Positions 1-8,205 of a stretch of 34,468 nt of DNA are shown here, one piece after another. Numbering within the stretch: the stretch's first letter is position 1; each line of letters opens with the position of its first letter. This stretch comes from an uncultured Erysipelotrichaceae bacterium. GTDB lineage: Bacteria > Bacillota_I > Bacilli_A > RFN20 > CAG-826. The stretch is taken from positions 1-34,468 of the forward strand of contig CADBIO010000008.1 in the NCBI GenBank assembly GCA_902794835.1, in the 5' to 3' direction. Below the pieces are notes generated by a model that ran no database searches, was not told where the DNA came from, and saw only the letters and a list, made by a program, of their open reading frames with translations. The position numbers and the translations under genes are program-made.

Positions 1-653
1 GAATTCAAATGAGTGTAAGAATCGCTGATGTAATAAGAGAAATCGATCAAAGTGTCGACTTTGTAATGATAGAGGATGCCCGTTCTGCCTCCGGGCGCAG
101 AAGAGTCGGCGTTCCCGACGAATCCGGCGATATGGTCTTGATGGGCGTGGGTGGCAATCACATATTCGAGTTTTCCGTCGGTGACATAATTGTCGATATA
201 AGAAGTCGCCGTGGCAGCAACTCCTTTTCTCGCCCCACCATCGATCACAATGTCATTCTCCCCCGCTTTGATATAAATCAGATCGCCAGTGTAGGGGGCG
301 TCTTGCTCGATGAAATGGATAGAAAGCGGCGAAGAATCACCGTCAAGTGAAATAGATTCGGACTCTTCCGAGCTCGATTGCTCGGAGAAAGTGGATTCCG
401 AATGAGAATCCAGCGAAGAATAAGAAGAGCTGGAATCGGAAGAATGAAGGCTTGTGGAATCGTGACTAGAACCTTCTCCTCCGGTATGTGTTTTTTGATA
501 TAAGATAACGGCGCTGATGGCTAAAGCAACGACAAGGACAACCGCAACGATGGCAATGAAAACGCCAGGGTTTTTCTTGGCAGCCTTTTTTATTTCTTTT
601 TTGACCGCCTTTTTCACCGATTTCCCAGTAGAAGAAGATTTTTTCTTAGCCAT
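1..653 (-). CDS. Membrane-anchored metallo-beta-lactamase-fold hydrolase (ComEC C-terminal-like), 3' end cut by window edge
   Basis: Reading the minus strand from ATG at 653 gives an open frame of 217 codons running off the left edge. Residues 1-29 are very Lys-rich and cytoplasmic in character. Residues about 30-52 form one hydrophobic transmembrane helix. Residues about 58-108 are a Ser/Glu/His-rich linker. A metallo-beta-lactamase fold then begins, with VIDGG near 136-140 and the metal-binding motif HAHQDH at 169-174. This matches the secreted or surface ComEC/Rec2-type MBL hydrolases of Firmicutes, where the domain would face outwards behind an N-terminal anchor. The substrate is unknown. 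It lies 14 bp downstream of mnmA, but a TACAAT box 6 nt before the ATG and the lack of an SD suggest its own promoter. The C-terminal half of the domain is not in the window. Confidence 0.85.
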   Translation of the reverse strand, partial: MAKKKSSSTGKSVKKAVKKEIKKAAKKNPGVFIAIVAVVLVVALAISAVILYQKTHTGGEGSSHDSTSLHSSDSSSSYSSLDSHSESTFSEQSSSEESESISLDGDSSPLSIHFIEQDAPYTGDLIYIKAGENDIVIDGGARKGVAATATSYIDNYVTDGKLEYVIATHAHQDHIAGFVGNADSSAPGGRTGILYHYKVDTLIDFSYYISDSYTHLN

Positions 654-659
654 GCTCTT

Positions 660-665
660 ATTGTA
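660..665 (-). promoter_or_regulatory. -10 box (TACAAT) 6 nt upstream of the MBL-fold gene
   Basis: On the minus strand TACAAT is followed by six bases and the ATG at 653. No clear -35 box is visible in the end of mnmA. If used, transcription would start at or beside the ATG, giving a leaderless mRNA. Confidence 0.35.
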
Positions 666-667
666 CC

Positions 668-1807
668 TTATTTGTCGCGACGTTTACCTTGATAATAGGT
701 TCGATCGATGATCCCTCCCCCTAACATCACGCCGTCTTCGCTATAAAAAACCGCGAATTGGCCGGGGGTAACCGCCTCTACGGGCGTATCATAATCTAAA
801 TGGACATTTTCTCCAATGAAACGAAGGTGGCAAGGGTTATCTTTTTGACGATAACGGAATTTGACTTGCACCGGCAAGGGCTCTATCGGTTTCTCGCCGA
901 TCCAATTGACATCGGTGATTTCGCATTCATCAGAAAGCAACCAGGCGGAAGTCTCCCCTTTGGTGACGTAAAGGATATTGTTTTCGACATCCTTCTTGCA
1001 AATGAACCAAGTGGCGTCTCCTTCTCCTTTGATTCCTCCGATGCCTAGGCCTTTTCTTTGACCGAGCGTGTAATAGAGCACCCCGGTATGTGTGCCCAAG
1101 ACACGGCCAGTCTCGATATCGATGATATCCCCTTTGGTGGCAGGGAAATAATTGCGCAGGAATTGTCGGAAATTACGTTCACCGATGAAGCAAATGCCCG
1201 TAGACCCGTGTTTGGCGGCAACTTCATTCAGCCCAAGTTTGGCGGCGATTTCTCGCGCCTCGCTTTTGGTGATGTCTTCCATCGGGAAAAGAGAGGAGGA
1301 AATCTGTTCCTCGGAAAGCTCGCAAAGGAAATAGGTTTGATCTTTGTTCAAATCATATGGTTTGGCTAAATGGGTATGGCCATTCAAAACCACCTTTTTT
1401 GCATAATGACCCATTGCGATATAGTCGAAACCATGGGATTTCGCATAATCAAGGAAAGGGCCGAACTTGATGTTTTTATTGCATAAAACGTCAGGATTTG
1501 GGGTTCTCCCCTTCTTGTATTCTTCCAAGAAATAGGAAAAGACGGTATCCCAATATTCTTTGATATAGTCGATGCGAATGAGGGGGATTCCTAATTTTTG
1601 GGCGACGATTTTAGCGTCATCCCAGTCTTTCTCTTGCGGACATTGATTATCGTTGACCGTCGGATTGCCGAGATAATCGCCATTGGCCATGGCATCCCAA
1701 TTGCGCATGAAAGCGCCAGTCACCTCATAACCCATTTCTTTCAGTTTATATGCCGCAATGGCGCTATCGACGCCACCGCTTAAACCCAATAATACTTTCT
1801 TGCTCAT
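668..1807 (-). CDS. mnmA: tRNA-specific 2-thiouridylase MnmA
   Basis: A full-length 379-residue MnmA (TrmU), which places sulfur on U34 of Lys, Glu and Gln tRNAs using ATP and a persulfide donor. The PP-loop SGGVDS is at residues 10-15. The two catalytic cysteines are Cys109 in PDVLCN and Cys206 in STGICFIGE. The central GLGIGG segment and the C-terminal beta-barrel are present. The start follows a GGGAG Shine-Dalgarno and lies 1 nt after the dtd stop, so it is cotranscribed with pdp and dtd. The length agrees with the family (about 360-380), and nothing suggests loss of function. Confidence 0.97.
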   Translation of the reverse strand: MSKKVLLGLSGGVDSAIAAYKLKEMGYEVTGAFMRNWDAMANGDYLGNPTVNDNQCPQEKDWDDAKIVAQKLGIPLIRIDYIKEYWDTVFSYFLEEYKKGRTPNPDVLCNKNIKFGPFLDYAKSHGFDYIAMGHYAKKVVLNGHTHLAKPYDLNKDQTYFLCELSEEQISSSLFPMEDITKSEAREIAAKLGLNEVAAKHGSTGICFIGERNFRQFLRNYFPATKGDIIDIETGRVLGTHTGVLYYTLGQRKGLGIGGIKGEGDATWFICKKDVENNILYVTKGETSAWLLSDECEITDVNWIGEKPIEPLPVQVKFRYRQKDNPCHLRFIGENVHLDYDTPVEAVTPGQFAVFYSEDGVMLGGGIIDRTYYQGKRRDK

Positions 1808-1808
1808 C

Positions 1809-2264
1809 TTATCTCCCGAATAATTCTTTGCTATCTAGCCATAATGTGAACGGCCCATCGTTGACGAGTTCCACCTTCATATCCGCTTGAAAAACGCCAG
1901 TTTGAAGGGTTGGTATTCTCTCGCGGAGGAGATTGTTCCACAAAGCAAAAAGACCGCGTGCTTCCTCCGCTTTTAGAGAAGCGACAAAAGAAGGACGATT
2001 GCCTTCTTTCACCTCTCCGTAGAGAGTGAATTGACTAACGGAAAGCATTTCGCCATGAATTTGGTCCAAGGAAAGGTTGGTTTTGCCTTTTTCATCGGGA
2101 AAAATCCTCAATTTCACGACTTTATCGCGCATCTTCTTAAGGGTTTCCTCATCGTCTCCGGCGCTAAAGCCGACAAATAGCAAAAGCCCTTTCCCGATTT
2201 GGGAATGGATTTCTCCGTCGATTCGGACGGCGGCTTTGCTGACCTCTTGAATCAAAATTCTCAT
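1809..2264 (-). CDS. dtd: D-aminoacyl-tRNA deacylase
   Basis: A 151-residue DTD-family protein that hydrolyses D-aminoacyl-tRNAs (and mischarged Gly-tRNA) in the cytoplasm, removing D-amino acids before translation. The family motifs are SQFTLYG at 77-83 (usual SQFTLYA) and NDGPFT at 135-140 (usual NxGPVT). The opening MRILIQEVSKAAV is typical of the family. Its ATG overlaps the TGA of pdp as ATGA, and mnmA follows after 1 nt, so it is the middle gene of a pdp-dtd-mnmA operon with probable translational coupling. Confidence 0.96.
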   Translation of the reverse strand: MRILIQEVSKAAVRIDGEIHSQIGKGLLLFVGFSAGDDEETLKKMRDKVVKLRIFPDEKGKTNLSLDQIHGEMLSVSQFTLYGEVKEGNRPSFVASLKAEEARGLFALWNNLLRERIPTLQTGVFQADMKVELVNDGPFTLWLDSKELFGR

Positions 2265-3565
2265 TTGTGGATATATTCGCGAACGATCGGTTCCATCTTG
2301 ACCTCGTTCTCGGAAAGATTATACGCATCATGAATCTCTTGGAAAACCGATTCGCATCCGACTTTGTTGGTGTGGGCGTAAGCGAGGACCTCGCCACGAT
2401 TGACTTTGTCACCGACTTTCTTTTGCAACACGATGCCGGCCGACATATCGATTTTATCTTCCATCGTCGCTCTGCCGCCGCCCAATTTCATGCTAGCTAA
2501 GCCGATTTCCAAGGAATCGATACGGGAAACATAGCCATCGCGGTCGGCGAGAATCGGGACGATATATTGGGAAACGGGGAATTTCTCAGGGTGCTCCAAA
2601 TAAGAAATATCCGCGCCTTGAGCCTGGAATAATTCGAGAAGTTTCCGGAATCCACTACCATCCTCAATCGCTTTTTGAATCATTCTCTCGCCCTCTTCTT
2701 CGGTTTTGGCAATTTTGGCTTGTTGCAGCATGATGGAACCGGCTTTGGTGACCAGCTCGACGAAATCCTTTGGTCCGTGGCCATGCAAAGTATCGATGGC
2801 TTCTTTGACTTCAAGGTTGTTGCCAACAGCTAGGCCCAAAGGCTCGTTCATGTCGGTTAAGATGGCTCGGGTGTCGCGATGTAAAGAATCGCCGATTTCA
2901 ACCATCGTTTTGGCTAATTCTCTGGCATCTTCTAGAGTTTTCATGAACGCCCCGGTGCCGAATTTAACATCAAGAAGGATCGTATCTGAGCCGCTGGCGA
3001 GCTTCTTGGACATAATGGAAGAAGCGATCAAAGGAATGGATTGGACGGTTCCCGTCACATCGCGGAGGGCGTAAAGTTTTTTATCGGCGGGAACGATTTC
3101 GCCAGTCTGTCCGATAATAGCAATTCCAATGCGGTTGACTTGGTCTTCGAATTGCTTGTCCGTAAGGAAAATGTTCATACCTGGAACGGACTCCATTTTG
3201 TCTAATGTCCCACCGGTGTGTCCTAATCCACGGCCTGACATCTTGGCCAGTTTTGCCCCACAGGCGGCCACAAGAGGACCTAAAGCAAGGGAAGTCTTAT
3301 CCCCAACTCCACCGGTGGAATGTTTGTCTACTTTGACGCCTTGAATCGCGGAAAGGTCAATCGTTTCCCCGGAATGTTCCATGGCATCGGTCAAAGTGGC
3401 GATTTCCCGTTTGTTCATCCCTCGGAAAACGATCGCCATTGCTAAAGCGCTCGCTTGATAGTCGGGAATACTTCCCTCCGTATAGCCCGAAACAAAGAAA
3501 CGGATTTCCGCATCGGAAAGTTCGTTCCCATCTCTTTTCTTTTCTATAATGTCAACCATCCGCAT
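2261..3565 (-). CDS. pdp: Pyrimidine-nucleoside phosphorylase
   Basis: Phosphorolysis of uridine, thymidine and deoxyuridine to base plus (deoxy)ribose-1-phosphate for nucleoside salvage. From the ATG at 3565 the product is 434 residues, the usual family length. It carries the phosphate-binding KHSTGGVGDK and the family signature SGRGLGHTGGTLDKME. The frame stays open for 53 more codons upstream, but that stretch has no homology-like character and overlaps the divergent promoter and the start of the opposite gene. A GAGG Shine-Dalgarno lies just before ATG 3565; a second ATG at 3559 (giving MVDIIEKK) is also possible. It is the first gene of pdp-dtd-mnmA. Confidence 0.95.
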   Translation of the reverse strand: MRMVDIIEKKRDGNELSDAEIRFFVSGYTEGSIPDYQASALAMAIVFRGMNKREIATLTDAMEHSGETIDLSAIQGVKVDKHSTGGVGDKTSLALGPLVAACGAKLAKMSGRGLGHTGGTLDKMESVPGMNIFLTDKQFEDQVNRIGIAIIGQTGEIVPADKKLYALRDVTGTVQSIPLIASSIMSKKLASGSDTILLDVKFGTGAFMKTLEDARELAKTMVEIGDSLHRDTRAILTDMNEPLGLAVGNNLEVKEAIDTLHGHGPKDFVELVTKAGSIMLQQAKIAKTEEEGERMIQKAIEDGSGFRKLLELFQAQGADISYLEHPEKFPVSQYIVPILADRDGYVSRIDSLEIGLASMKLGGGRATMEDKIDMSAGIVLQKKVGDKVNRGEVLAYAHTNKVGCESVFQEIHDAYNLSENEVKMEPIVREYIHK

Positions 3566-3598
3566 GTGTTTTACCTCTATATTTTCAAACTTGTTTTT

Positions 3599-3606
3599 AT
3601 TATAAT
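3599..3606. promoter_or_regulatory. Overlapping divergent -10 boxes between pdp and the rRNA methyltransferase
   Basis: The octamer ATTATAAT contains TATAAT on both strands: plus 3601-3606 and minus 3599-3604. On the plus side it sits 8 nt before ATG 3615. On the minus side it gives a leader of roughly 30 nt with an SD for pdp. Neither side has a good -35 hexamer. Confidence 0.5.
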
Positions 3607-3614
3607 TCACTTGT

Positions 3615-4901
3615 ATGGATTTCCGCACGAGTTTAGTTTCACATTTGCCGGAAAGCGAAGTCGATTCGTTAATTGACGCCATCGAAAATGGCAAAGTCAC
3701 CCATTGTTTGTTGCTGAACACCAAAAAGATGAGCGACGAAGAATTTTTGACGCGCTACCCCAATGTTAAAAAGCATCCTTTTGTCGAACATGCCTATTAT
3801 TACGACAAAGAAGAATACGAATTTGGAAAGGATCTGTTATACGATGATGGCGTTTTCTCGATTGAAGATGCCTCTGCGATGATGGTCGTCCACTTCTTAA
3901 AACCAGAAGAAGACGATGTGATCCTTGATATGTGTGCCGCTCCCGGGGGCAAATCCATCGGGGCTTCCTTGGCGATGAATGATAAGGGAGTGATTATCGC
4001 TAATGACATCTCCTATCCTCGCGCCAAAGCCATGTCACAAAACGTCGAACGGATGGGCCGAGGCAATATGATCGTCGCTTCTAACGATTTCGTTTTCTCG
4101 CATGTCCATTTCGCGAATTTGTTCGATAAAATCATCCTTGACGCCCCATGTTCCGGAAGCGCGATGATGCGTAAAAACGCATTGGCCAAAGGCGATTGGA
4201 AGCCAGAGAAGGTAAAAACCAACGCCAGAAGACAACTAGAATTGCTGGAACTTGGCTATTTTATGCTGAAGGAAGGCGGAACTCTCTCTTACAGCACCTG
4301 TTCTTTCTCCTACGAGGAAGACGAGGAGGTCATCCTTAATTTCAAGGCCATGCACCCAGAGATTGAAATCATCCCTCTTCCAGAAGACCCTTCTTTCTAT
4401 CGTTCCGCCGCTCTTCCTGAAGCTGTCCGCCTTCATCCGAACCATTTTGAAGGCGAAGGGCAATTCATTTGTTTGCTCAGAAAGCCGGGAACCCTGGTCA
4501 AAACCAAAAAAGAAATCGTGGAAAACACGCGTTATAAAGATTTCATCGCTCAATATGATCTGCAGGATAGATCCAATGAGATGATGAGAAACAAATTTTA
4601 CTCTCTTTCTCAACATTTCGACGTCTCTCATTTAAATATCCTTCGCTACGGGGTCAAGTTGTTTGAGATGAGAAGCATTTATATCCCAGACCACCACTTA
4701 ACTCATTTTCTTTCTCCGAAATATTCGATTCCGATCAATTTCGAAGAGGCGAAAGCTTACATCCACGGGGACACTTTCCCCTTGGAACGGCCGGATAATT
4801 TCTATATCGTCAGCTACGACAATCAGAACCTCGGCTATGTGAAAGTCACCCAAGGGGTTGCGAAAAATCATTATCCGAAGGGATTGAGAAGAACAATTTA
4901 A
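3615..4901 (+). CDS. rRNA m5C methyltransferase, RsmF/NOL1-NOP2-Sun family
   Basis: A SAM-dependent RNA cytosine-C5 methyltransferase of 428 residues. Visible motifs are the SAM-binding DMCAAPGGKS at 105-114, motif IV DAPCSGS at 176-182 (Cys179 releases the product) and motif VI STCS with the catalytic Cys229. The C-terminus (about 330-428) is an RNA-binding PUA-like region ending in KNHYPKGLR, typical of the RsmF/YebU subgroup. The likely substrate is 16S rRNA, although the exact cytosine cannot be told from sequence. It is a single-gene unit with a -10 box 8 nt before the ATG, no SD, and a terminator directly at the stop codon. Confidence 0.93.
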   Translation: MDFRTSLVSHLPESEVDSLIDAIENGKVTHCLLLNTKKMSDEEFLTRYPNVKKHPFVEHAYYYDKEEYEFGKDLLYDDGVFSIEDASAMMVVHFLKPEEDDVILDMCAAPGGKSIGASLAMNDKGVIIANDISYPRAKAMSQNVERMGRGNMIVASNDFVFSHVHFANLFDKIILDAPCSGSAMMRKNALAKGDWKPEKVKTNARRQLELLELGYFMLKEGGTLSYSTCSFSYEEDEEVILNFKAMHPEIEIIPLPEDPSFYRSAALPEAVRLHPNHFEGEGQFICLLRKPGTLVKTKKEIVENTRYKDFIAQYDLQDRSNEMMRNKFYSLSQHFDVSHLNILRYGVKLFEMRSIYIPDHHLTHFLSPKYSIPINFEEAKAYIHGDTFPLERPDNFYIVSYDNQNLGYVKVTQGVAKNHYPKGLRRTI

Positions 4902-4924
4902 AAAAGCCATCGCTGGCTTTTTTT
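4901..4924. terminator. Bidirectional intrinsic terminator between the methyltransferase and plsC
   Basis: A perfect 9-bp stem (AAAAAGCCA, loop tcgc, TGGCTTTTT) with a T-run on the right and an A-run on the left serves both convergent genes. The last base of the methyltransferase stop codon is the first base of the stem. Confidence 0.9.
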
Positions 4925-4925
4925 C

Positions 4926-5729
4926 TTATCTAAGTTTCCCTTTTCGACGAGGGATTTTTTGGTAGCCTTTTTCAAAGAAATCCTGATTTGAGGCAATCTG
5001 AAGTTTAAGTTCCGCTTCAGTGATTTCCATCACTTTTTCGGCAATCGCTTCCGTATCGTTTTCTTTCACCATATTTTGATCGAGTGGTTCAAAGAAAGTG
5101 AGTTCGACGGGGATTCGTTTGTCATTAGGCCTCATCGGAAGGATTCTTTCGTTGCCATACATGCAGGATGGCAAAATCGCCACCCCTGCCTTTTTGGCGG
5201 CTTTCAAAGCCCCTGGCTTATAAGGAAGTAGCAAAGACTTGTCCATGTCTTTGTTTCTCGTTCCTTCAGGGAAAATCAAATAGGAGAGTTTCCCATTTTC
5301 GAGTCGTTTCCCCAATTCGATCATCACGCGGAGGGATTGTCTTAAGTCGTCACGGTCCATGAACAAACCATCGATGGATTTAATGATTTTCCCAACGAAG
5401 GGGAATTTCTCGGTTTCCTTTTTTGCGACGAAAGAAATCGGCTTCTCGCAGAAATATAGCATCACGATCGGATCCATGTTGGACTCGTGATTGGCACACA
5501 TGAGGTATGGCTTGTCAGAAGCCTCCAATCGACGCAAATGTTCCAAACCTTTGACTTTGAAGTCGACACGATAGCAATCGACGACATAAACAATTAATTT
5601 ATGGACCTTCGCATAACGCTTCTCCAAAGGATAACGTTCTGGATGTTTGGCATAACGGAGAATATAAAACAACCAATCCCAGAGGATGCGAAGCCCTGCA
5701 GTGAACACCAATCTTAGATATTTCAACAT
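4926..5729 (-). CDS. plsC: 1-acyl-sn-glycerol-3-phosphate acyltransferase
   Basis: A 267-residue PlsC-family acyltransferase that makes phosphatidic acid from lysophosphatidic acid at the inner face of the membrane. The catalytic HX4D motif NHESNMD has His81 and Asp86. The glycerol-phosphate-binding FPEGTR is at 153-158, with FVAKKE and MDRDDLRQS between them. The hydrophobic N-terminus (about 5-25) probably associates with the membrane. It has a strong TATAAT 6 nt before the ATG and no SD, so it is probably transcribed separately from the SSB-like gene 53 bp upstream. It ends at the bidirectional terminator. Confidence 0.94.
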   Translation of the reverse strand: MLKYLRLVFTAGLRILWDWLFYILRYAKHPERYPLEKRYAKVHKLIVYVVDCYRVDFKVKGLEHLRRLEASDKPYLMCANHESNMDPIVMLYFCEKPISFVAKKETEKFPFVGKIIKSIDGLFMDRDDLRQSLRVMIELGKRLENGKLSYLIFPEGTRNKDMDKSLLLPYKPGALKAAKKAGVAILPSCMYGNERILPMRPNDKRIPVELTFFEPLDQNMVKENDTEAIAEKVMEITEAELKLQIASNQDFFEKGYQKIPRRKGKLR

Positions 5730-5735
5730 GGCTGT

Positions 5736-5741
5736 ATTATA
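5736..5741 (-). promoter_or_regulatory. -10 box (TATAAT) 6 nt upstream of plsC
   Basis: A consensus TATAAT on the minus strand is separated from ATG 5729 by only six bases. No SD is present and no convincing -35 box was found. This is a leaderless-start candidate. Confidence 0.5.
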
Positions 5742-5782
5742 TTACTTTTCTTCTCTTTTAGGGCAAAATGAGGGGTTTCTTC

Positions 5783-6058
5783 TCATTTCTTTTTCTTAAG
5801 TGGAAAGATTTCCTCGAGCTCCAAGCAAACGACTAAGCCAAGTTTCTCCCTGGTTTCTAGATGCCCCTTGACGGTGATGAAAGAGCCAATCGGAGCCTTC
5901 ATGAACAAACACCCAGGCCCTCCATAAGTGACGACCGGAATCTGATCGACTTGATATTCGCCCATCGGGCCAGGAATCACACGATCCAATTCAACAAAAC
6001 GGGTCACGGAATCAACGGGTTTGCCTAATCGACCCGTCACAAAAACTGCAGAGACCAT
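5783..6058 (-). CDS. Small SSB-like OB-fold protein
   Basis: A 91-residue protein with an excellent SD (AAGGAGGAG). Its start VSAVFVTGRLGKP and later segment GSFITVKGHLETRE resemble strands 1 and 3-4 of the single-stranded DNA-binding protein OB fold. It is shorter than a housekeeping SSB (usually 140-180 residues) and lacks the acidic, Gly-rich C-terminal tail with the DDDIPF-type tip, ending instead in PLKKKK. A role in nucleic-acid binding is an inference from the fold. It follows pulA by 44 bp and may be cotranscribed with it. It could alternatively be a PriB-like or plain hypothetical OB protein. Confidence 0.65.
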   Translation of the reverse strand: MVSAVFVTGRLGKPVDSVTRFVELDRVIPGPMGEYQVDQIPVVTYGGPGCLFMKAPIGSFITVKGHLETREKLGLVVCLELEEIFPLKKKK

Positions 6059-6102
6059 AATCTCCTCCTTAACGATTTATCTTTGGGTTTTGCGAACTCC
6101 CG

Positions 6103-8205
6103 TCAATCTTTTAATAGAGCCGTAACGAGGACGGAATGCTTCGGGACCAGGACATTCCTTCCTAAAATGGCGGCACCCAAGGCAGAGCCTCCGCTGGTAA
6201 AGAGAATGCGGCGGTCTTCCTTGAATGAATAAGTTAAGGAATCAGAAGTGACATTGAAGAGGAATTCCACTTCCTGATAAGGCGAAGCAAGGGATAGGTC
6301 TTTCACCTTCATCATCAGCCCTTCGCCAAATTCCTCGAAATCGACCATCGCCGCAATGCGGTCCGGGTCGGTTTCCGAATAGAAGGCCAAGGACTTCCTT
6401 AATTGGATGGCTCCTCTTAAATAATGCGTCATTTCAATCCGCTCGTCAAGAAGTTTATCTGACAATTTGTTATAAATGTCACCAAGGTTATAGGTGTTCT
6501 CATTTCCGAACTTCGATTGGGCGATTTCCTGACCCTCGTGAATGAATGGCATGCCAAAGGCAAAAATCGTCGCTGCCATCCCAAGTTTGCAGATTTCTAA
6601 TTTGTCCGATTCCTTAAATCCCCCATTCTTGCTGAGGTAATCGTAATAGGTTCCATTGTCGTGGCATTCGATGTAATTCAATGATTGTGCCCCATTGCCG
6701 AACATCGGGCTTTGGAGAGAATATTCATAACAACTTCCGATCATCGAATAGATGAAGGCGTCTTTTCTAGTCAAATCGCCAGCGCAAAAGGCTTTCACAT
6801 TCTCGCGGAAACGATCGTTGAAAAAACCGACGGCAGGAAGCCTTGAGGCATGATTGAGATTGGCCATCGTGGCTTTCGTTGGGCAAAACATATTCCAACC
6901 CTCGCCATAGAGGATGAAATTAGGGTCTTTGGATCGTGCGTTAGCCTGGATCGTGGCAATCGTCCTTGCGTCTAAAAGGCCCATCAAATCGAAACGGAAG
7001 CCATCAATCCCATAAAAATCCACCCACCAATCACAGGCGTCCATGATAAGACGCCTCACCATCGGCCGTTCCGAATCGATGTCATTGCCGCAGCCAGAGG
7101 AATTGGAGATTCTCCCATTAGGCATTTTCCTAAAATAATAATTCGGGACACATTTTTCCAAACTGGAGAAAAGATAATCATAAACATGGTTAAAAACGAC
7201 ATCGACAACGACGCGGATGCCTTCTTGATGAAGGGAATCGACAAGATCTTGCACTTCTTTAAGGCGTTTTATTGGGTCATTGGGCGAGAGGGAATAAGAA
7301 CCTTCCGGAGTGAAATATTGCGTTGGGTCATAACCCCAATTGTATTGACTGAAAGGACGGAGTTCATCGACAGAGCCAAAATCATTAAGAGGCTGCAACT
7401 GAAGATGGGTAATGCCTAAAGATTTCAGATAATCCAGCCCAAAGGGATTTCCTTTTTTCGTCGTTCTTCCTTTCTCTGCAAGACCAGCGTAGGTCCCTTT
7501 TTGAAGAATAGTATTATGTTTATCGACGGTTAAGTCTCGGACGTTCCCTTCATAAATGACGCAATCTGTCAAAGAAGCGATCGGAGGAAGGTTCGATTTG
7601 TCAAATCGACGAGCCATTGATTTTTCGTCAATGACAACCGATTCTTTCCCGTTTGCCGTCGAAGCTTTTCCATAAGGGTCGATGCTAGTAAGGGCGACCT
7701 CGTTGTTGGTAACTGAATATTGGTAACAAGCCAAAAGGTAGTCCCCTTCCAAAACAATCTCCCAAGACCCATTCGCCCCGCGGACCATCGGATAGGAGTA
7801 ATCGCCCATTTTTGTTTTCAAAATAAGTTTCACATCGCTAGCCAACGGAGCCCAAAGAGTCCATTTTGTCGAATTTTTACGATATTCTGCACCCAAGTGG
7901 CCTGGATAGAAGAATTCGGTGTCGAAATTTGGGAATTCCGTCGCCTCTTTTACATCCAGAGGGACTGCCCCAAAAGAGGAAATGTCCACAAAATACGAAT
8001 GGCCTAATTCCAAAGGGGCGCGGAGTTTGAATTCCAAGAAAGTGTGGGCTGGAAGATTGATGTTTTTGGCAATGGTTAATTTGACTCTCTTCTCATGGTC
8101 AATGATAAGAGTGAATTGCTCATGCGAAAAAGAATTTTCGGAGAAAAAAACCAGCCGAATCGTATCGGGGCTAATCAAACGTGCTGAAACATAAGTGTCT
8201 TTCAT
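6103..8205 (-). CDS. pulA: Type I pullulanase (GH13 debranching enzyme)
   Basis: A 700-residue debranching enzyme that hydrolyses alpha-1,6 linkages in pullulan, glycogen and starch dextrins. N-terminal beta-sandwich domains (about 1-200, with a CBM48-like WTLWAP segment near 115-120) precede a GH13 barrel. The type I pullulanase signature YNWGYDP is at 288-294. Conserved GH13 regions are DVVFNH (335-340), GFRFDLMG with nucleophile Asp406, YGEGW with acid/base Glu435, and ECHDN with Asp516. No signal peptide is visible, so the enzyme is probably cytoplasmic and acts on stored glycogen or imported maltodextrins. Its ATG overlaps the acpS TGA as ATGA. Confidence 0.95.
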   Translation of the reverse strand: MKDTYVSARLISPDTIRLVFFSENSFSHEQFTLIIDHEKRVKLTIAKNINLPAHTFLEFKLRAPLELGHSYFVDISSFGAVPLDVKEATEFPNFDTEFFYPGHLGAEYRKNSTKWTLWAPLASDVKLILKTKMGDYSYPMVRGANGSWEIVLEGDYLLACYQYSVTNNEVALTSIDPYGKASTANGKESVVIDEKSMARRFDKSNLPPIASLTDCVIYEGNVRDLTVDKHNTILQKGTYAGLAEKGRTTKKGNPFGLDYLKSLGITHLQLQPLNDFGSVDELRPFSQYNWGYDPTQYFTPEGSYSLSPNDPIKRLKEVQDLVDSLHQEGIRVVVDVVFNHVYDYLFSSLEKCVPNYYFRKMPNGRISNSSGCGNDIDSERPMVRRLIMDACDWWVDFYGIDGFRFDLMGLLDARTIATIQANARSKDPNFILYGEGWNMFCPTKATMANLNHASRLPAVGFFNDRFRENVKAFCAGDLTRKDAFIYSMIGSCYEYSLQSPMFGNGAQSLNYIECHDNGTYYDYLSKNGGFKESDKLEICKLGMAATIFAFGMPFIHEGQEIAQSKFGNENTYNLGDIYNKLSDKLLDERIEMTHYLRGAIQLRKSLAFYSETDPDRIAAMVDFEEFGEGLMMKVKDLSLASPYQEVEFLFNVTSDSLTYSFKEDRRILFTSGGSALGAAILGRNVLVPKHSVLVTALLKD

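Noticed and set aside
1-6. Window begins with an EcoRI site (GAATTC) and ends in GATC
   Set aside because: It could reflect a cloned fragment, but short sites occur by chance and nothing else in the sequence looks like vector.
9-350. Plus-strand open frame of 113 codons at the left edge
   Set aside because: It is antisense to the MBL-fold gene, whose minus-strand frame shows a clear membrane segment and the HAHQDH motif.
3566-3724. 53-codon N-terminal extension of pdp
   Set aside because: It overlaps the divergent promoter and the start of the opposite gene. The family N-terminus and an SD mark the later ATG.
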